A DNA stretch of 64,000 bases from Streptomyces sp. ISL-100 (lineage in GTDB: Bacteria; Actinomycetota; Actinomycetes; Streptomycetales; Streptomycetaceae): contig NZ_JAGGOK010000008.1 of the NCBI RefSeq assembly GCF_018614615.1, positions 1 to 64,000 of the forward strand. The letters run 5' to 3'. A program made the position numbers and the translations under genes. Position 1 is the stretch's first letter. Every line of letters begins with the position of its first letter. Under the pieces are notes generated by a model, which worked only from the letters and a program-made list of their open reading frames with translations, was not told the DNA's origin and did not search any database. This document shows positions 16,400 through 24,517 of the stretch, piece by piece.

Positions 16400-16918
16400 A
16401 TGTCCTTCGTCATCGACCTCGACGCCGCCGAACGCCGGGAAGTCCAGTACCCCCACGGCATCCCGGTGAAGTACCGCGAGGAGCAGTTCCTTTACCCGGC
16501 CGAGCTGCCCGCTAAGGCGCTCGACCCGTTGCTCTCCGACACGCTGGACCTTGTCGGCCTGCTCCGCGATGTCATCGAGGCGAGCGAGAACCCGACCGCG
16601 TCCGTCGTCATCGACCTGGTTTTCAAACGGCCTCACCTGCCGCGCCAGTTCGTCGATGCGATCTACGAGGTGCACCGCATTCTCCTCGGCAAGGAGGAGT
16701 ACCAGCGGTTCGAGGACCTGGGCCCCTCCCTTCCCGCGTACGTCCGTCTCACCTTGGGCCTGATCAAGGTCTATGGCGTTGACCTGGGAAAACTCTTCGG
16801 ACTGGGCGGCTCCTCCGAGAGCGGTGGGGAGACGTCGAGTCCGACCTCAGCCGATTCCACGGGCTCGACGCCCGAGGAATCTGGCGACAGCCAGGAGAGC
16901 CCGGCTTCCTCGGACTGA
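16400..16918 (+). CDS. Tail assembly chaperone, short form (gpG-like)
   Basis: A 172-residue protein just upstream of the tape measure gene. It opens VIDLDAAERREVQYPHGIPV and has helical chaperone-like segments (DLVGLLRDVIEASENPTASV; DAIYEVHRILLGKEEYQRF). The last 40 residues are a Ser/Gly/Glu tail read only when ribosomes stay in frame. The heptamer GGGAAAA at 16786-16792, in the phase G-GGA-AAA, is a canonical -1 slippery site, so a fraction of ribosomes produce the longer G-T form. It should hold the tape measure protein during tail assembly. Confidence 0.8.
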   Translation: MSFVIDLDAAERREVQYPHGIPVKYREEQFLYPAELPAKALDPLLSDTLDLVGLLRDVIEASENPTASVVIDLVFKRPHLPRQFVDAIYEVHRILLGKEEYQRFEDLGPSLPAYVRLTLGLIKVYGVDLGKLFGLGGSSESGGETSSPTSADSTGSTPEESGDSQESPASSD

Positions 16919-17217
16919 GGCGTCTGATCGTCCTGATCGACGGCCTCCCCGAGGAGTCCCGCATCCAGTCCGCCCAGATCAACGGGTGGACCAAAGAGAC
17001 GGAACTCCTGGCCCAGCTGATCGAAGAGGTCGGCATTCTGGCCGCCGACCGGCGACGTGAAGAACCGACGTCCATCCCTCGCCCGTACAACCCCGCCCAG
17101 GCCGCTCACGAGCAGCCCGGTGCGCAGCCGCAACAGCACACCGCCGCTCCCCAGATGACGGGGCACCGGCAGATGCTCGCGGCCGCGATGCAGAGAGGAA
17201 TGGTCCGCAGTGGCTGA
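16400..17217 (+). CDS. Tail assembly chaperone, frameshifted long form (gpGT-like)
   Basis: Predicted product of -1 slippage at 16786-16792: 131 residues of the short form followed by 141 residues read from 16792 in the -1 frame, ending at TGA 17215-17217. The extension contains DVESDLSRFHGLDARGIW and RRLIVLIDGLPEESR, the conserved pattern of the T half of siphovirus chaperones, in a frame that has no good start of its own. It ends eight bases inside the tape measure gene. The lambda G/GT pair uses a site of the same type (GGGAAAG). Confidence 0.8.
16786..16792 (+). promoter_or_regulatory. -1 programmed frameshift slippery heptamer
   Basis: GGGAAAA in X-XXY-YYZ phase relative to the chaperone frame. 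The downstream -1 frame stays open for 141 codons and matches the conserved T domain. Confidence 0.8.
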
Positions 17218-20200
17218 GGGCCTGCAGGCTGGCCGCCTTGACGTGCCGGTCGTCGCCGACCTCGCCGGGTTCGCGCGTGAACTGCGCACCAAGGTCGAGG
17301 CGGCCGCCGAGGGCTTGGCCGTCAAGGTCAAGGTCAAGGTCGACGACAAGAACCTGCGCAAGAAGCTCGAAGCCGCCGTCAAGGAGGCGTCGAAGGGCGT
17401 CAGCGCCAAGGTCAAGATCAAGGTCGACGACCAGCGGCTCCGCGCGGAGCTGGACGGGATCGCACGGCGCATCGCAGGAACCGATGTCCGCGTACCGGTC
17501 CGGCCGGACGGCGACTCTGACAGCCACAGCCGCAGCGGGGGCCTGCTCGCAGGTGTTCGCGACCTGATCCGCGGCGCGCAGGGCGAAGCCGACCGCACCC
17601 CGGTCAACGTGCCGGTGCAGATGCGGCTCCCGCGCGGCCGGGGGTCGATGCGGATGCTCGGCATCGGCTCGCTGCTCTCCCTCGCGCAGCCCGCCGTGGC
17701 CGCGCTCACCCAGTACGGCGCCGCGCTGACCGCGCTCGTATCCGCCGCCGCACCCGCCGTGGGTGTGCTCGGCGCGATACCCGGCCTGATCGTGGCGGCC
17801 GGCACCGCGGCGATCGGCGCGAAGGTTGCCTTCGGCGGGTTCGGGGAGGCACTGAAGCAAACCCTCAAGGCTCAGCAGCAGGCCGCCAATGGCGCCAAGC
17901 TGACCAAAGCCCAGCAGGACGCGCTCAAGCAGTCCACCGACAAGCTTTCCGTCTCCGCCCGCAAGAGCGTGACCACGGTCGCCTCCCTGAGCGGCGCATG
18001 GCGCAAAATGCGCCAGTCCGTACAGGAACGCTTCTTCTCGCAGGTCGCAGACGAGATCAAGCCCCTGTCGGGCTCGGTACTGCCTCTGTTGAAGGACATG
18101 CTCGGCGACACCGCAGGCCAGATGGGCAACCTGGCCAAGCGGGGCGCACAGTTCATGCAGTCAGGCCCGTTCCGCCGCGACTTCAAGACGATCGCGTCCA
18201 CGAACAGCACGGCCGTCGGGCACATGACCGATGGGCTCGCGAACCTCGGGCACGCCAGCCTCGACTTCCTGGTGGCCTCCGGCCCTTTCGTCGAACGGGT
18301 CAGCGGCGGCGCTGAGAAGTTCACGCAATGGGCGCGGGCCTCCGTCCAGGCCGGTCGCGAAACCGGATCGCTGGCGAAGTTCCTCGACCACGCCGGAGAC
18401 AAGGCGTCCCAGCTCGGCCGCTCCACCTGGGACCTGGTCAAGGGCCTCGGAGGCGTCGGTAAGGCCGCCCAGGACTCCGGCAATGCGCTGCTCGACGGGT
18501 TCGAAGGCACCATGACCCGCTTCAAGCGGTGGGCGAACTCGGTCAAGGGCCAGACGTCGATGAAGCAGTTCTTCTCCGACGCCGCGCCCACCTTCCACGA
18601 GCTGAACCGGCTCGTCGGCGACTTCTTCCGGGGGCTGGGCCGGGCTGCGAAGGACAACGGCATCACCGACCTGATCCGGCAGATCAGAACCGAGCTGATG
18701 CCCGCGCTCGGCACCTTCTTCGACTCCATCGGGCACTCGATCGGGCCCGCACTGATCGGCCTCGTATCCAACCTCGCCACCGCGATCGGTAATCTCTCGG
18801 CGGCCGGCACTGGGCTCGGCGTGCTTCTGGCCGCCTTCAACGGCCTGCTGCACGCCTTCAACACGATCATGAGCGTGGTGCCGGGCGCGAACACGGCCCT
18901 GGCCGTGCTGCTCGGGACGATGCTCGCCCTCAAGGTGGTCTCCGCCGTTTCGACCGCGCTGCGCGGCTTCGGCACGTCGATCGCCACGGCGACGCGATCG
19001 GCATCGTCCCTGGGCAACGTCATGCGCGGCAGCCTCTCGGCCGGGACGATCGGTCCGCAGGCCACCATGTGGCAGCGCATGGGCACGGCTTACCGCACCG
19101 CCTCCACCGAGGGCGGTCGCCTCTCCGGCACGCTGCGCGGCATCGGCGCCGCGAACCGGGTCGCCTCCAGAACTCTCGGCGGTATGACCTCAGCGCTCGG
19201 CGGCCCACTGGGTATCGCTATGGCCGGGGTCACGATCGGGCTCGGGCTGCTCGCAGCGAAGCAGCAGGCCGCCGCCCGCGCCGCCGCCGCACACGAGGAA
19301 CGCATCAGCTCCCTGGCGCAGGCCCTCGCTGACTCCCACGGGCAGATTGACGCCAACGTCAGGGCCCAGGCAGCCCAGTACCTCCAGGACGTCAAGCTCA
19401 ACGACGGCAAGGGCAAGCTCGTCGACACCCTTCGCAGCGCGGACGTCAGCCTCAAGTCGGTCACCGACGCCTACCTCGACCAAGGCGGCTCCGTCGAGGG
19501 CCTGGAGAAGAAGCTGCGGACACTCGCGAAGGAGACAGAGCACTACGTCTCGATGGGCCCCAAGACAGACGTCCTGAAGATGACGCCGCAGGGCGAGAAG
19601 TACCAGGCCGCCGCCGACGCCCTCAAGGGCATGAGCGGTGAGCTGGACAAGTCGAAGACGAAGGCAAAGGAGCTGAACGAAGCGGTCAACGGGACGTCCA
19701 GTACCGGGACGTCCGCCTACGGCCGCCTCCAGGCCGCGGTGCAGGGCTACAGCGATAAGACAAAGAGCGCCGACGAGCGGACCGACAGCCTGCGCCGTGC
19801 GCTCGACGCCCTCAGCGGCAACGCGCAGTCCTTCCACGACGCGTCCGCACAGCTCAACTCCGTCATGCTCCAGATTGACGAGACGATGAAGGGCAACATC
19901 GACCGGGCCGAGGGCTGGGGCAAGGCTCTCGTCGACAGTGATGGCCTGGTCAACACCGCCTCCCGCAACGGGCAGACCCTAAACGGCCAGCTCGGCGAGC
20001 TGCGCGACTCCATGCTCGCCGTTGCCACCAGCGCCCAGCAGTCGGCCGAGCAGGGCGTGATGCCCATGTCCGAGGCGATGGACAGAGGGCAGGCCGCGAT
20101 GGAGCGGGCCCGTTCGAAGGCGATCCAGCTCGCGATGGACATGGGCATCCCCAAGTCGCAAGCCAAGGCCCTCGCCGACCAGATGGGGTTCATCCCGGAC

Positions 20201-21253
20201 ACCGTGACCACGCTGATGACCACGAAGGGCATACCGGAGTCGACAGCGCAGATCCTCGGACTCCGCGGCACGCTGGAGTCGCTGAAGCCGGGCAAGTCGA
20301 TCACCGTCAAGGCACCGACGGGCGAGGCCCGCAAGCAGCTTGAACTCCTCGGCTTCAAGGTGACCACGCTCCCCGGAGGGAAGAACGTCCGGGTCACCGC
20401 GCCGACGAAGGGTGCCCGCGTCGACATTGGCGCCCTGGCCGCGGACATCGCGAACGCCCCGAACCGGAAGAACGTCACGGTCACCGCGATCATCAAGAAG
20501 GCCACCGGGGACCTGACCGCCATCCGCGACAAGGTCGCGGGGCTGCCGCCCGGCAAGAAGCTGAAGATGGAAGCGCCGACCGCCACGGCGCAGAAGATGA
20601 TCAAGGACCTGGGTTTCAAGGTCAAGGAACTCAAGGGCAAGAAGGTCGAGATCACCGCCCCGACCGGGTCGGCATCCTCCAACGTCGAGGCGATCCAGCG
20701 GAAGATCAACGGCCTCACCGGCAAGACCGTGCACGTCACGATCAAGTACTCCACGATCGGCAAGCCCTACGTCTCCGAACACGCCAACGGCAGCATCACG
20801 CGGTTCGCCAACGGCGGCATCCAGCGCGCCGGCAACCGCATCAAGGCGTTCGCGGCAGGAGCCGAACGGCACGTCGCGCAGGTCGCCCGGCCCGGTGAAT
20901 GGCGTCTGTGGGCGGAGCCGGAGACCGGCGGCGAAGCCTACGTGCCGCTGGCTGGGTCGAAGCGGACCCGGTCAAAGCAGATCGTCGAGCAGGTAGTGCG
21001 CGAGTTCGGCGGTGTCGTCGCCTGGGCGAACGGCGCGCTGCGCCAGTACGCCGACGGCGCCGTGGCCGTCAACCGCGGCACCCGTGCTGCGGCACCCCGC
21101 GCCTCCATTCCCCAGGCCGTCAACCCCTCCCTCGTCGGTGGCGACCTCAACCTCACCATGACCGGCCGTCCCATGAGTCCAGGAGAGGCCCTGACCGGCG
21201 CCATGTTCGAGCTGCGCCGCATTCGCCGAGGAGGTGCCCATGTCGCTGGCTGA
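17210..21253 (+). CDS. Tape measure protein
   Basis: A 1347-residue protein from GTG 17210. It opens with a beta/helical region rich in Lys-Val repeats (VKVKVKVDDKNLRKKLEAAVKE and a second similar copy). Hydrophobic stretches lie at about 150-215, 510-570 and 655-690, which may enter the host membrane at DNA injection. Long coiled-coil segments follow, then a C-terminal set of repeats of the type (I/V)TVKAPTGEAxxxLxxLGFKV at about 1030-1180. Length and position after the G/GT chaperones identify it. It sets tail length; at about 0.15 nm per residue a tail near 200 nm would be expected. Confidence 0.9.
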   Translation: MAEGLQAGRLDVPVVADLAGFARELRTKVEAAAEGLAVKVKVKVDDKNLRKKLEAAVKEASKGVSAKVKIKVDDQRLRAELDGIARRIAGTDVRVPVRPDGDSDSHSRSGGLLAGVRDLIRGAQGEADRTPVNVPVQMRLPRGRGSMRMLGIGSLLSLAQPAVAALTQYGAALTALVSAAAPAVGVLGAIPGLIVAAGTAAIGAKVAFGGFGEALKQTLKAQQQAANGAKLTKAQQDALKQSTDKLSVSARKSVTTVASLSGAWRKMRQSVQERFFSQVADEIKPLSGSVLPLLKDMLGDTAGQMGNLAKRGAQFMQSGPFRRDFKTIASTNSTAVGHMTDGLANLGHASLDFLVASGPFVERVSGGAEKFTQWARASVQAGRETGSLAKFLDHAGDKASQLGRSTWDLVKGLGGVGKAAQDSGNALLDGFEGTMTRFKRWANSVKGQTSMKQFFSDAAPTFHELNRLVGDFFRGLGRAAKDNGITDLIRQIRTELMPALGTFFDSIGHSIGPALIGLVSNLATAIGNLSAAGTGLGVLLAAFNGLLHAFNTIMSVVPGANTALAVLLGTMLALKVVSAVSTALRGFGTSIATATRSASSLGNVMRGSLSAGTIGPQATMWQRMGTAYRTASTEGGRLSGTLRGIGAANRVASRTLGGMTSALGGPLGIAMAGVTIGLGLLAAKQQAAARAAAAHEERISSLAQALADSHGQIDANVRAQAAQYLQDVKLNDGKGKLVDTLRSADVSLKSVTDAYLDQGGSVEGLEKKLRTLAKETEHYVSMGPKTDVLKMTPQGEKYQAAADALKGMSGELDKSKTKAKELNEAVNGTSSTGTSAYGRLQAAVQGYSDKTKSADERTDSLRRALDALSGNAQSFHDASAQLNSVMLQIDETMKGNIDRAEGWGKALVDSDGLVNTASRNGQTLNGQLGELRDSMLAVATSAQQSAEQGVMPMSEAMDRGQAAMERARSKAIQLAMDMGIPKSQAKALADQMGFIPDTVTTLMTTKGIPESTAQILGLRGTLESLKPGKSITVKAPTGEARKQLELLGFKVTTLPGGKNVRVTAPTKGARVDIGALAADIANAPNRKNVTVTAIIKKATGDLTAIRDKVAGLPPGKKLKMEAPTATAQKMIKDLGFKVKELKGKKVEITAPTGSASSNVEAIQRKINGLTGKTVHVTIKYSTIGKPYVSEHANGSITRFANGGIQRAGNRIKAFAAGAERHVAQVARPGEWRLWAEPETGGEAYVPLAGSKRTRSKQIVEQVVREFGGVVAWANGALRQYADGAVAVNRGTRAAAPRASIPQAVNPSLVGGDLNLTMTGRPMSPGEALTGAMFELRRIRRGGAHVAG

Positions 21254-22181
21254 GAGCGAGTGGAGACTGTCGTACAGCGCCAATGGCGTGCATCCCGGAG
21301 CCACGTTCACGTTCGGCACGATCCGCTCCGGCTACTACCTGCTGGAGCCGTACGAGATCTCGTACGGAGATACGGACGCCGGGGACACCCCGCTGCCCCG
21401 CGCGGATGGCGTCCGCTTCGGGCAGGACTTCAAGACCGCGGCGACCATCACCTTCGAGGTCGGTGTGGACGCCGTCGACGACGCGACCACACAGCAGGGT
21501 CGGCACGGCGCGGCCCTGGACCGGTTGTCCACGTTCGGACAGGCGTGGGACGCCGAGGCACTGCGCCTTCGGTTTGCCACCCCGGCCACGCTGTCGACCA
21601 CGCAGGGCGGCCGGGCCCGCCGCTTCTACGGCCGCCCCCGCAAGTGGGCGCCGGCCGCGTCCAAGCTCACCAGGCAGGGCTACACCCCTGTCGTATGCAC
21701 CTTCGCCTGCCAGGACGACACCGCGTACGACGACGTCGAGCAGAGCGTCCGCGTGGACATTCAGCCACCGCCGCACCGTGGTCTCGTCGGCCCGCTGACC
21801 ACGCCGCTGACGATGACTGGGGAGAGCAGCGGCAAGGTGGCGGGGGACGTCACGGTGCGCGGCACGAGAGCGACATGGCCCGTCATCACCATCTACGGGC
21901 CGATCACCCAGCCCGTGTGCGAGGTCGTCGGCCGATGGAAGGCTTCCCTCAACCTCACTCTCGGAGCGGGTGAACGGGTCGCAATCGACACCCGCCCCTG
22001 GGCCAGGACGGTGCTACGGAACGGCACCGGGTCAGTTGCCGGACTCCTCTACCGCGGAACGCCGCGACTCGAGGACATGCGCCTGCCCGTAGGCCGCCAG
22101 GACTTCGTGATGCGCGGCACGGACAGCACCGGTACCGCGTACATGACGGTGGCCTGGCGCGATGCATACGCCTACCTGTGA
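21240..22181 (+). CDS. Distal tail protein (Dit-like)
   Basis: A 313-residue protein. ATG 21240 is chosen over GTG 21234 because GAGGAGG then has proper spacing; it overlaps the tape measure stop by 14 bases. Features include GYYLLEPYEISYGDTDAGDT near the start, a galectin-like beta-rich C-terminal half with ITIYGPITQPVCEVVGRW, and the C-terminal VAWRDAYAYL. Dit proteins form the hexameric hub joining tail tube and tip. The order after the tape measure gene supports the call. Confidence 0.7.
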   Translation: MSLAESEWRLSYSANGVHPGATFTFGTIRSGYYLLEPYEISYGDTDAGDTPLPRADGVRFGQDFKTAATITFEVGVDAVDDATTQQGRHGAALDRLSTFGQAWDAEALRLRFATPATLSTTQGGRARRFYGRPRKWAPAASKLTRQGYTPVVCTFACQDDTAYDDVEQSVRVDIQPPPHRGLVGPLTTPLTMTGESSGKVAGDVTVRGTRATWPVITIYGPITQPVCEVVGRWKASLNLTLGAGERVAIDTRPWARTVLRNGTGSVAGLLYRGTPRLEDMRLPVGRQDFVMRGTDSTGTAYMTVAWRDAYAYL

Positions 22182-22188
22182 CCGAACG

Positions 22189-22218
22189 AAGATCGTTCTT
22201 GCCCAATTGGGCAAGCCC
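22189..22218. repeat. Inverted copy of the 3023-3052 sequence, with a palindrome core
   Basis: The reverse complement of 22189-22218 matches 3023-3052 at 29 of 30 bases. This copy is intergenic and contains the perfect 18-bp palindrome CTTGCCCAATTGGGCAAG at 22198-22215; the other copy is inside the protease coding region. Confidence 0.7.
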
Positions 22219-22228
22219 CTTGCCGGGC

Positions 22229-22245
22229 AGCACGCGACGCAAGGC
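22229..22245 (+). promoter_or_regulatory. Late intergenic element
   Basis: AGCACGCGACGCAAGGC, with GAC 61 bases from the ATG at 22299, which has a GGAGGAA ribosome site. Confidence 0.45.
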
Positions 22246-22298
22246 TCAAGCCACCTGAACAATCCCCGCCGGTTCGCCCAGCAAGCAGCGGAGGAAAC

Positions 22299-23276
22299 AT
22301 GGCGTGGGATTCGGTTCCGTGGTTCACCGAAGGCGGCGCGGAGCACAGCTCCGAAGTCGCGAGGCTCCTGGCGTACGCCGCATTCGGCGGCGCCGAGGGG
22401 GTGGTCGGCTCTGCAGACCTCCAGGTGAAGGCGCTCAGCACCCCCGCGGCGGCCGTCCAGATCCGCACCGGTGCCTGCGCGGTCATCAACCGCGCCCAGG
22501 GCGGTGCGTACCAGGCGTACGCTGCCCGGCTGCCTGTCGCCGACCAGGTGCCGATTGCCGCCACCGGCGTCTCGGCACGCTCCGACCTGATCGTCGCCCG
22601 TGTGGAGAACCCCTACAGCTACGGCGAGACCTGGCCGAACCCCTCCGATCCCAAGATCGGCCCGTACGTCTACACCCGTGTGATTAGCGGCGTCTCGAAG
22701 ACCACGACCAACGTGCGGCAGGTCCGGAGCGGGGACTCCGCAATCGCGCTCGCCCGCATCGACATCCCGGCGAACACCACGACCGTCACCCAGGCCATGA
22801 TCAAGGACCTGCGCTCGATGGTCGCGCCACGCCGCGACCGGCGGATCTACACCGCCTTCCCCAGCACCCTGTCGACGCTCACCTACTCCGACAACAAGTG
22901 GCACAACTGGCCCGGTGATCCAGCGCGGTGGGATATCGACGTCCCCGCCTGGGCGACACGCTTGAAGATCATCACCACCATCGCGGGTCTACGCATGACG
23001 AAGGCCGACGTCTACGCCTCCATGCAGAACGTGTTCGGCACGATCCAGGGTCAGAACACGGTGATCGACGACGACACCGGCAACCAGACGCGGCGCCAGA
23101 CCATCGTCATCGCCGACAACATGAGCATTTCCAGCGCGCTGCGGGGCACCACCCAACGCCTCTACCTCCAGACGTACATGTCGAAAAGCGAGACCGGTGA
23201 CCTGTCCGTGGACGGTTCCACGTCGATCGTCGCCGACGTGGAGTTCGTCGAGGCCCCGGACGAGGAAGAGGTCTGA
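22299..23276 (+). CDS. Minor tail/baseplate protein
   Basis: A 325-residue protein. The opening WDSVPWFTEGGAEHSSEVARLLAYAAFGGAEGV and the LIVARVENPYSYGE region are characteristic of actinophage tail proteins lying between Dit and the hub. The C-terminal half (about 185-325) is a beta-rich domain (WDIDVPAWATRLKIITTIAGLR). It probably forms part of the tail tip. Its stop shares a base with the next ATG, so the two are coupled. Confidence 0.6.
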   Translation: MAWDSVPWFTEGGAEHSSEVARLLAYAAFGGAEGVVGSADLQVKALSTPAAAVQIRTGACAVINRAQGGAYQAYAARLPVADQVPIAATGVSARSDLIVARVENPYSYGETWPNPSDPKIGPYVYTRVISGVSKTTTNVRQVRSGDSAIALARIDIPANTTTVTQAMIKDLRSMVAPRRDRRIYTAFPSTLSTLTYSDNKWHNWPGDPARWDIDVPAWATRLKIITTIAGLRMTKADVYASMQNVFGTIQGQNTVIDDDTGNQTRRQTIVIADNMSISSALRGTTQRLYLQTYMSKSETGDLSVDGSTSIVADVEFVEAPDEEEV

Positions 23277-24475
23277 TGCCGGCCGGGTGGCGGTTCATCG
23301 CTCAGCGCGCCCTGCCCGAGGAAATTCTCGACTGGGAAGTCCCCTTCGCACTCAGCAGCAACCCGAAGCGCGACCTGTCCGGGCCTGGCGCGATGGCGGG
23401 CACGATCCAGCCCGAGTACGCGCGGATGCTCGGCGCGGACGGCAAGCCGATCTTGCAGGAGTGGGACACCAAGCTGTACCTGGAGATCGACGGCGTGATC
23501 CGGTGGGGCGGCGTCGTGACCAAGACGTCGTACGACGGGCCGCAGGCGAGCATCCAGTGCGAGGGCTTCTCCTGCTACCCGCAGGGCATCCCGTACGAGG
23601 ACTACATGGTCTCCGGCGCCCTGATCACCCCTAAAGACCCATACGCCGGAAAAGACAAAAACCATGACGGCTGGGTTGACGGGAAGAAGGGCAAGCAGCG
23701 CGTCCCCGACCCGCCGAAACCGTACGGAGGGCCCCGGGTCGACGTGTACGACGCGTTCCGCAAGGTCTGGTCTCACGTGCAGAGCAAGCCGTACGGCAAC
23801 ATCGGCCTGAAGATCGACAGTCACAAGCTCGGCGAACTCCTCGGCACGAGCGACGGCCAGAACCCGTGGGAGCTGGCTTGGTGGGACAACCCGGACTGCG
23901 GGCAAACCCTCGACACCCTGACCAGCACCACGCCGTTCGACTGGATCGAGACGCACGCCTGGTCCGGGTCCGGGAACACCATCGAGCACCGACTCCGCCT
24001 CGGTACGCCGCGCCTCGGCCGCAAACGCGATGACCTCCGCTTCGCTGACGGCGAGAATCTGATCGCCATCGCCAAGCCCGAGGGAATGGGCGACGACTAC
24101 GCCAACGAGGTCGTGGTCCTCGGGAAGGGCGAAGGCCGGAAGATGGCCCGCGCCCAGGTCCACCGCTACGACGGGCGACTGCGTCGCGTCGCCACGGTCA
24201 CCGACAAGACGCTCTCCTCGTCCTCCTCGCTCAACACTCGCGGTCAGCAGGAATCGGCCGGCCGCACCAAGGCGCTGCAGATCCCGGCCATCCAGGTCAT
24301 CGACCACCCCAACGCCCGGCTCGGCTCCTGGCAGCTCGGTGACGACATCCGCGTCCAGGTCCACGTCCCGTGGGTCGGGGACGTCGACGTGTGGCACCGG
24401 ATCGTCTCCGACGAGATCAGCGCCGACGGCACCGTGGTCCTGACCCTGAAGCGCTCCGACGCCTTCCACTACTGA
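23276..24475 (+). CDS. Tail hub protein with EF-hand-like calcium loop
   Basis: A 399-residue protein, coupled to the preceding gene by a TGATG overlap. Residues 1-110 (WEVPFALSSNPKRDLSGPG ... IRWGGVVTKTSYDG) match the N-terminal domain of siphovirus tail-associated hub proteins. Residues 127-135, DKNHDGWVD, form a D-x-N-x-D-G-x-x-D loop like calcium loops of dockerin and thrombospondin repeats, inside an insertion rich in Lys, Gly and Pro. The C-terminal half has typical hub beta domains (PNARLGSWQLGDDIRVQVHVP). It should be the central tip protein; calcium binding is an inference. Confidence 0.65.
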   Translation: MPAGWRFIAQRALPEEILDWEVPFALSSNPKRDLSGPGAMAGTIQPEYARMLGADGKPILQEWDTKLYLEIDGVIRWGGVVTKTSYDGPQASIQCEGFSCYPQGIPYEDYMVSGALITPKDPYAGKDKNHDGWVDGKKGKQRVPDPPKPYGGPRVDVYDAFRKVWSHVQSKPYGNIGLKIDSHKLGELLGTSDGQNPWELAWWDNPDCGQTLDTLTSTTPFDWIETHAWSGSGNTIEHRLRLGTPRLGRKRDDLRFADGENLIAIAKPEGMGDDYANEVVVLGKGEGRKMARAQVHRYDGRLRRVATVTDKTLSSSSSLNTRGQQESAGRTKALQIPAIQVIDHPNARLGSWQLGDDIRVQVHVPWVGDVDVWHRIVSDEISADGTVVLTLKRSDAFHY

Positions 24476-24476
24476 G

Positions 24477-24491
24477 GACGCGACGCAAAGC
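24477..24491 (+). promoter_or_regulatory. Late intergenic element, short-spacing class
   Basis: GACGCGACGCAAAGC two bases after the hub stop; GAC is 34 bases from ATG 24518, which has no recognisable ribosome site. This is the clearest case for a leaderless late transcript. Confidence 0.45.
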
Positions 24492-24517
24492 CCCCGCGCC
24501 CCGCAGCATCCCGGGCC

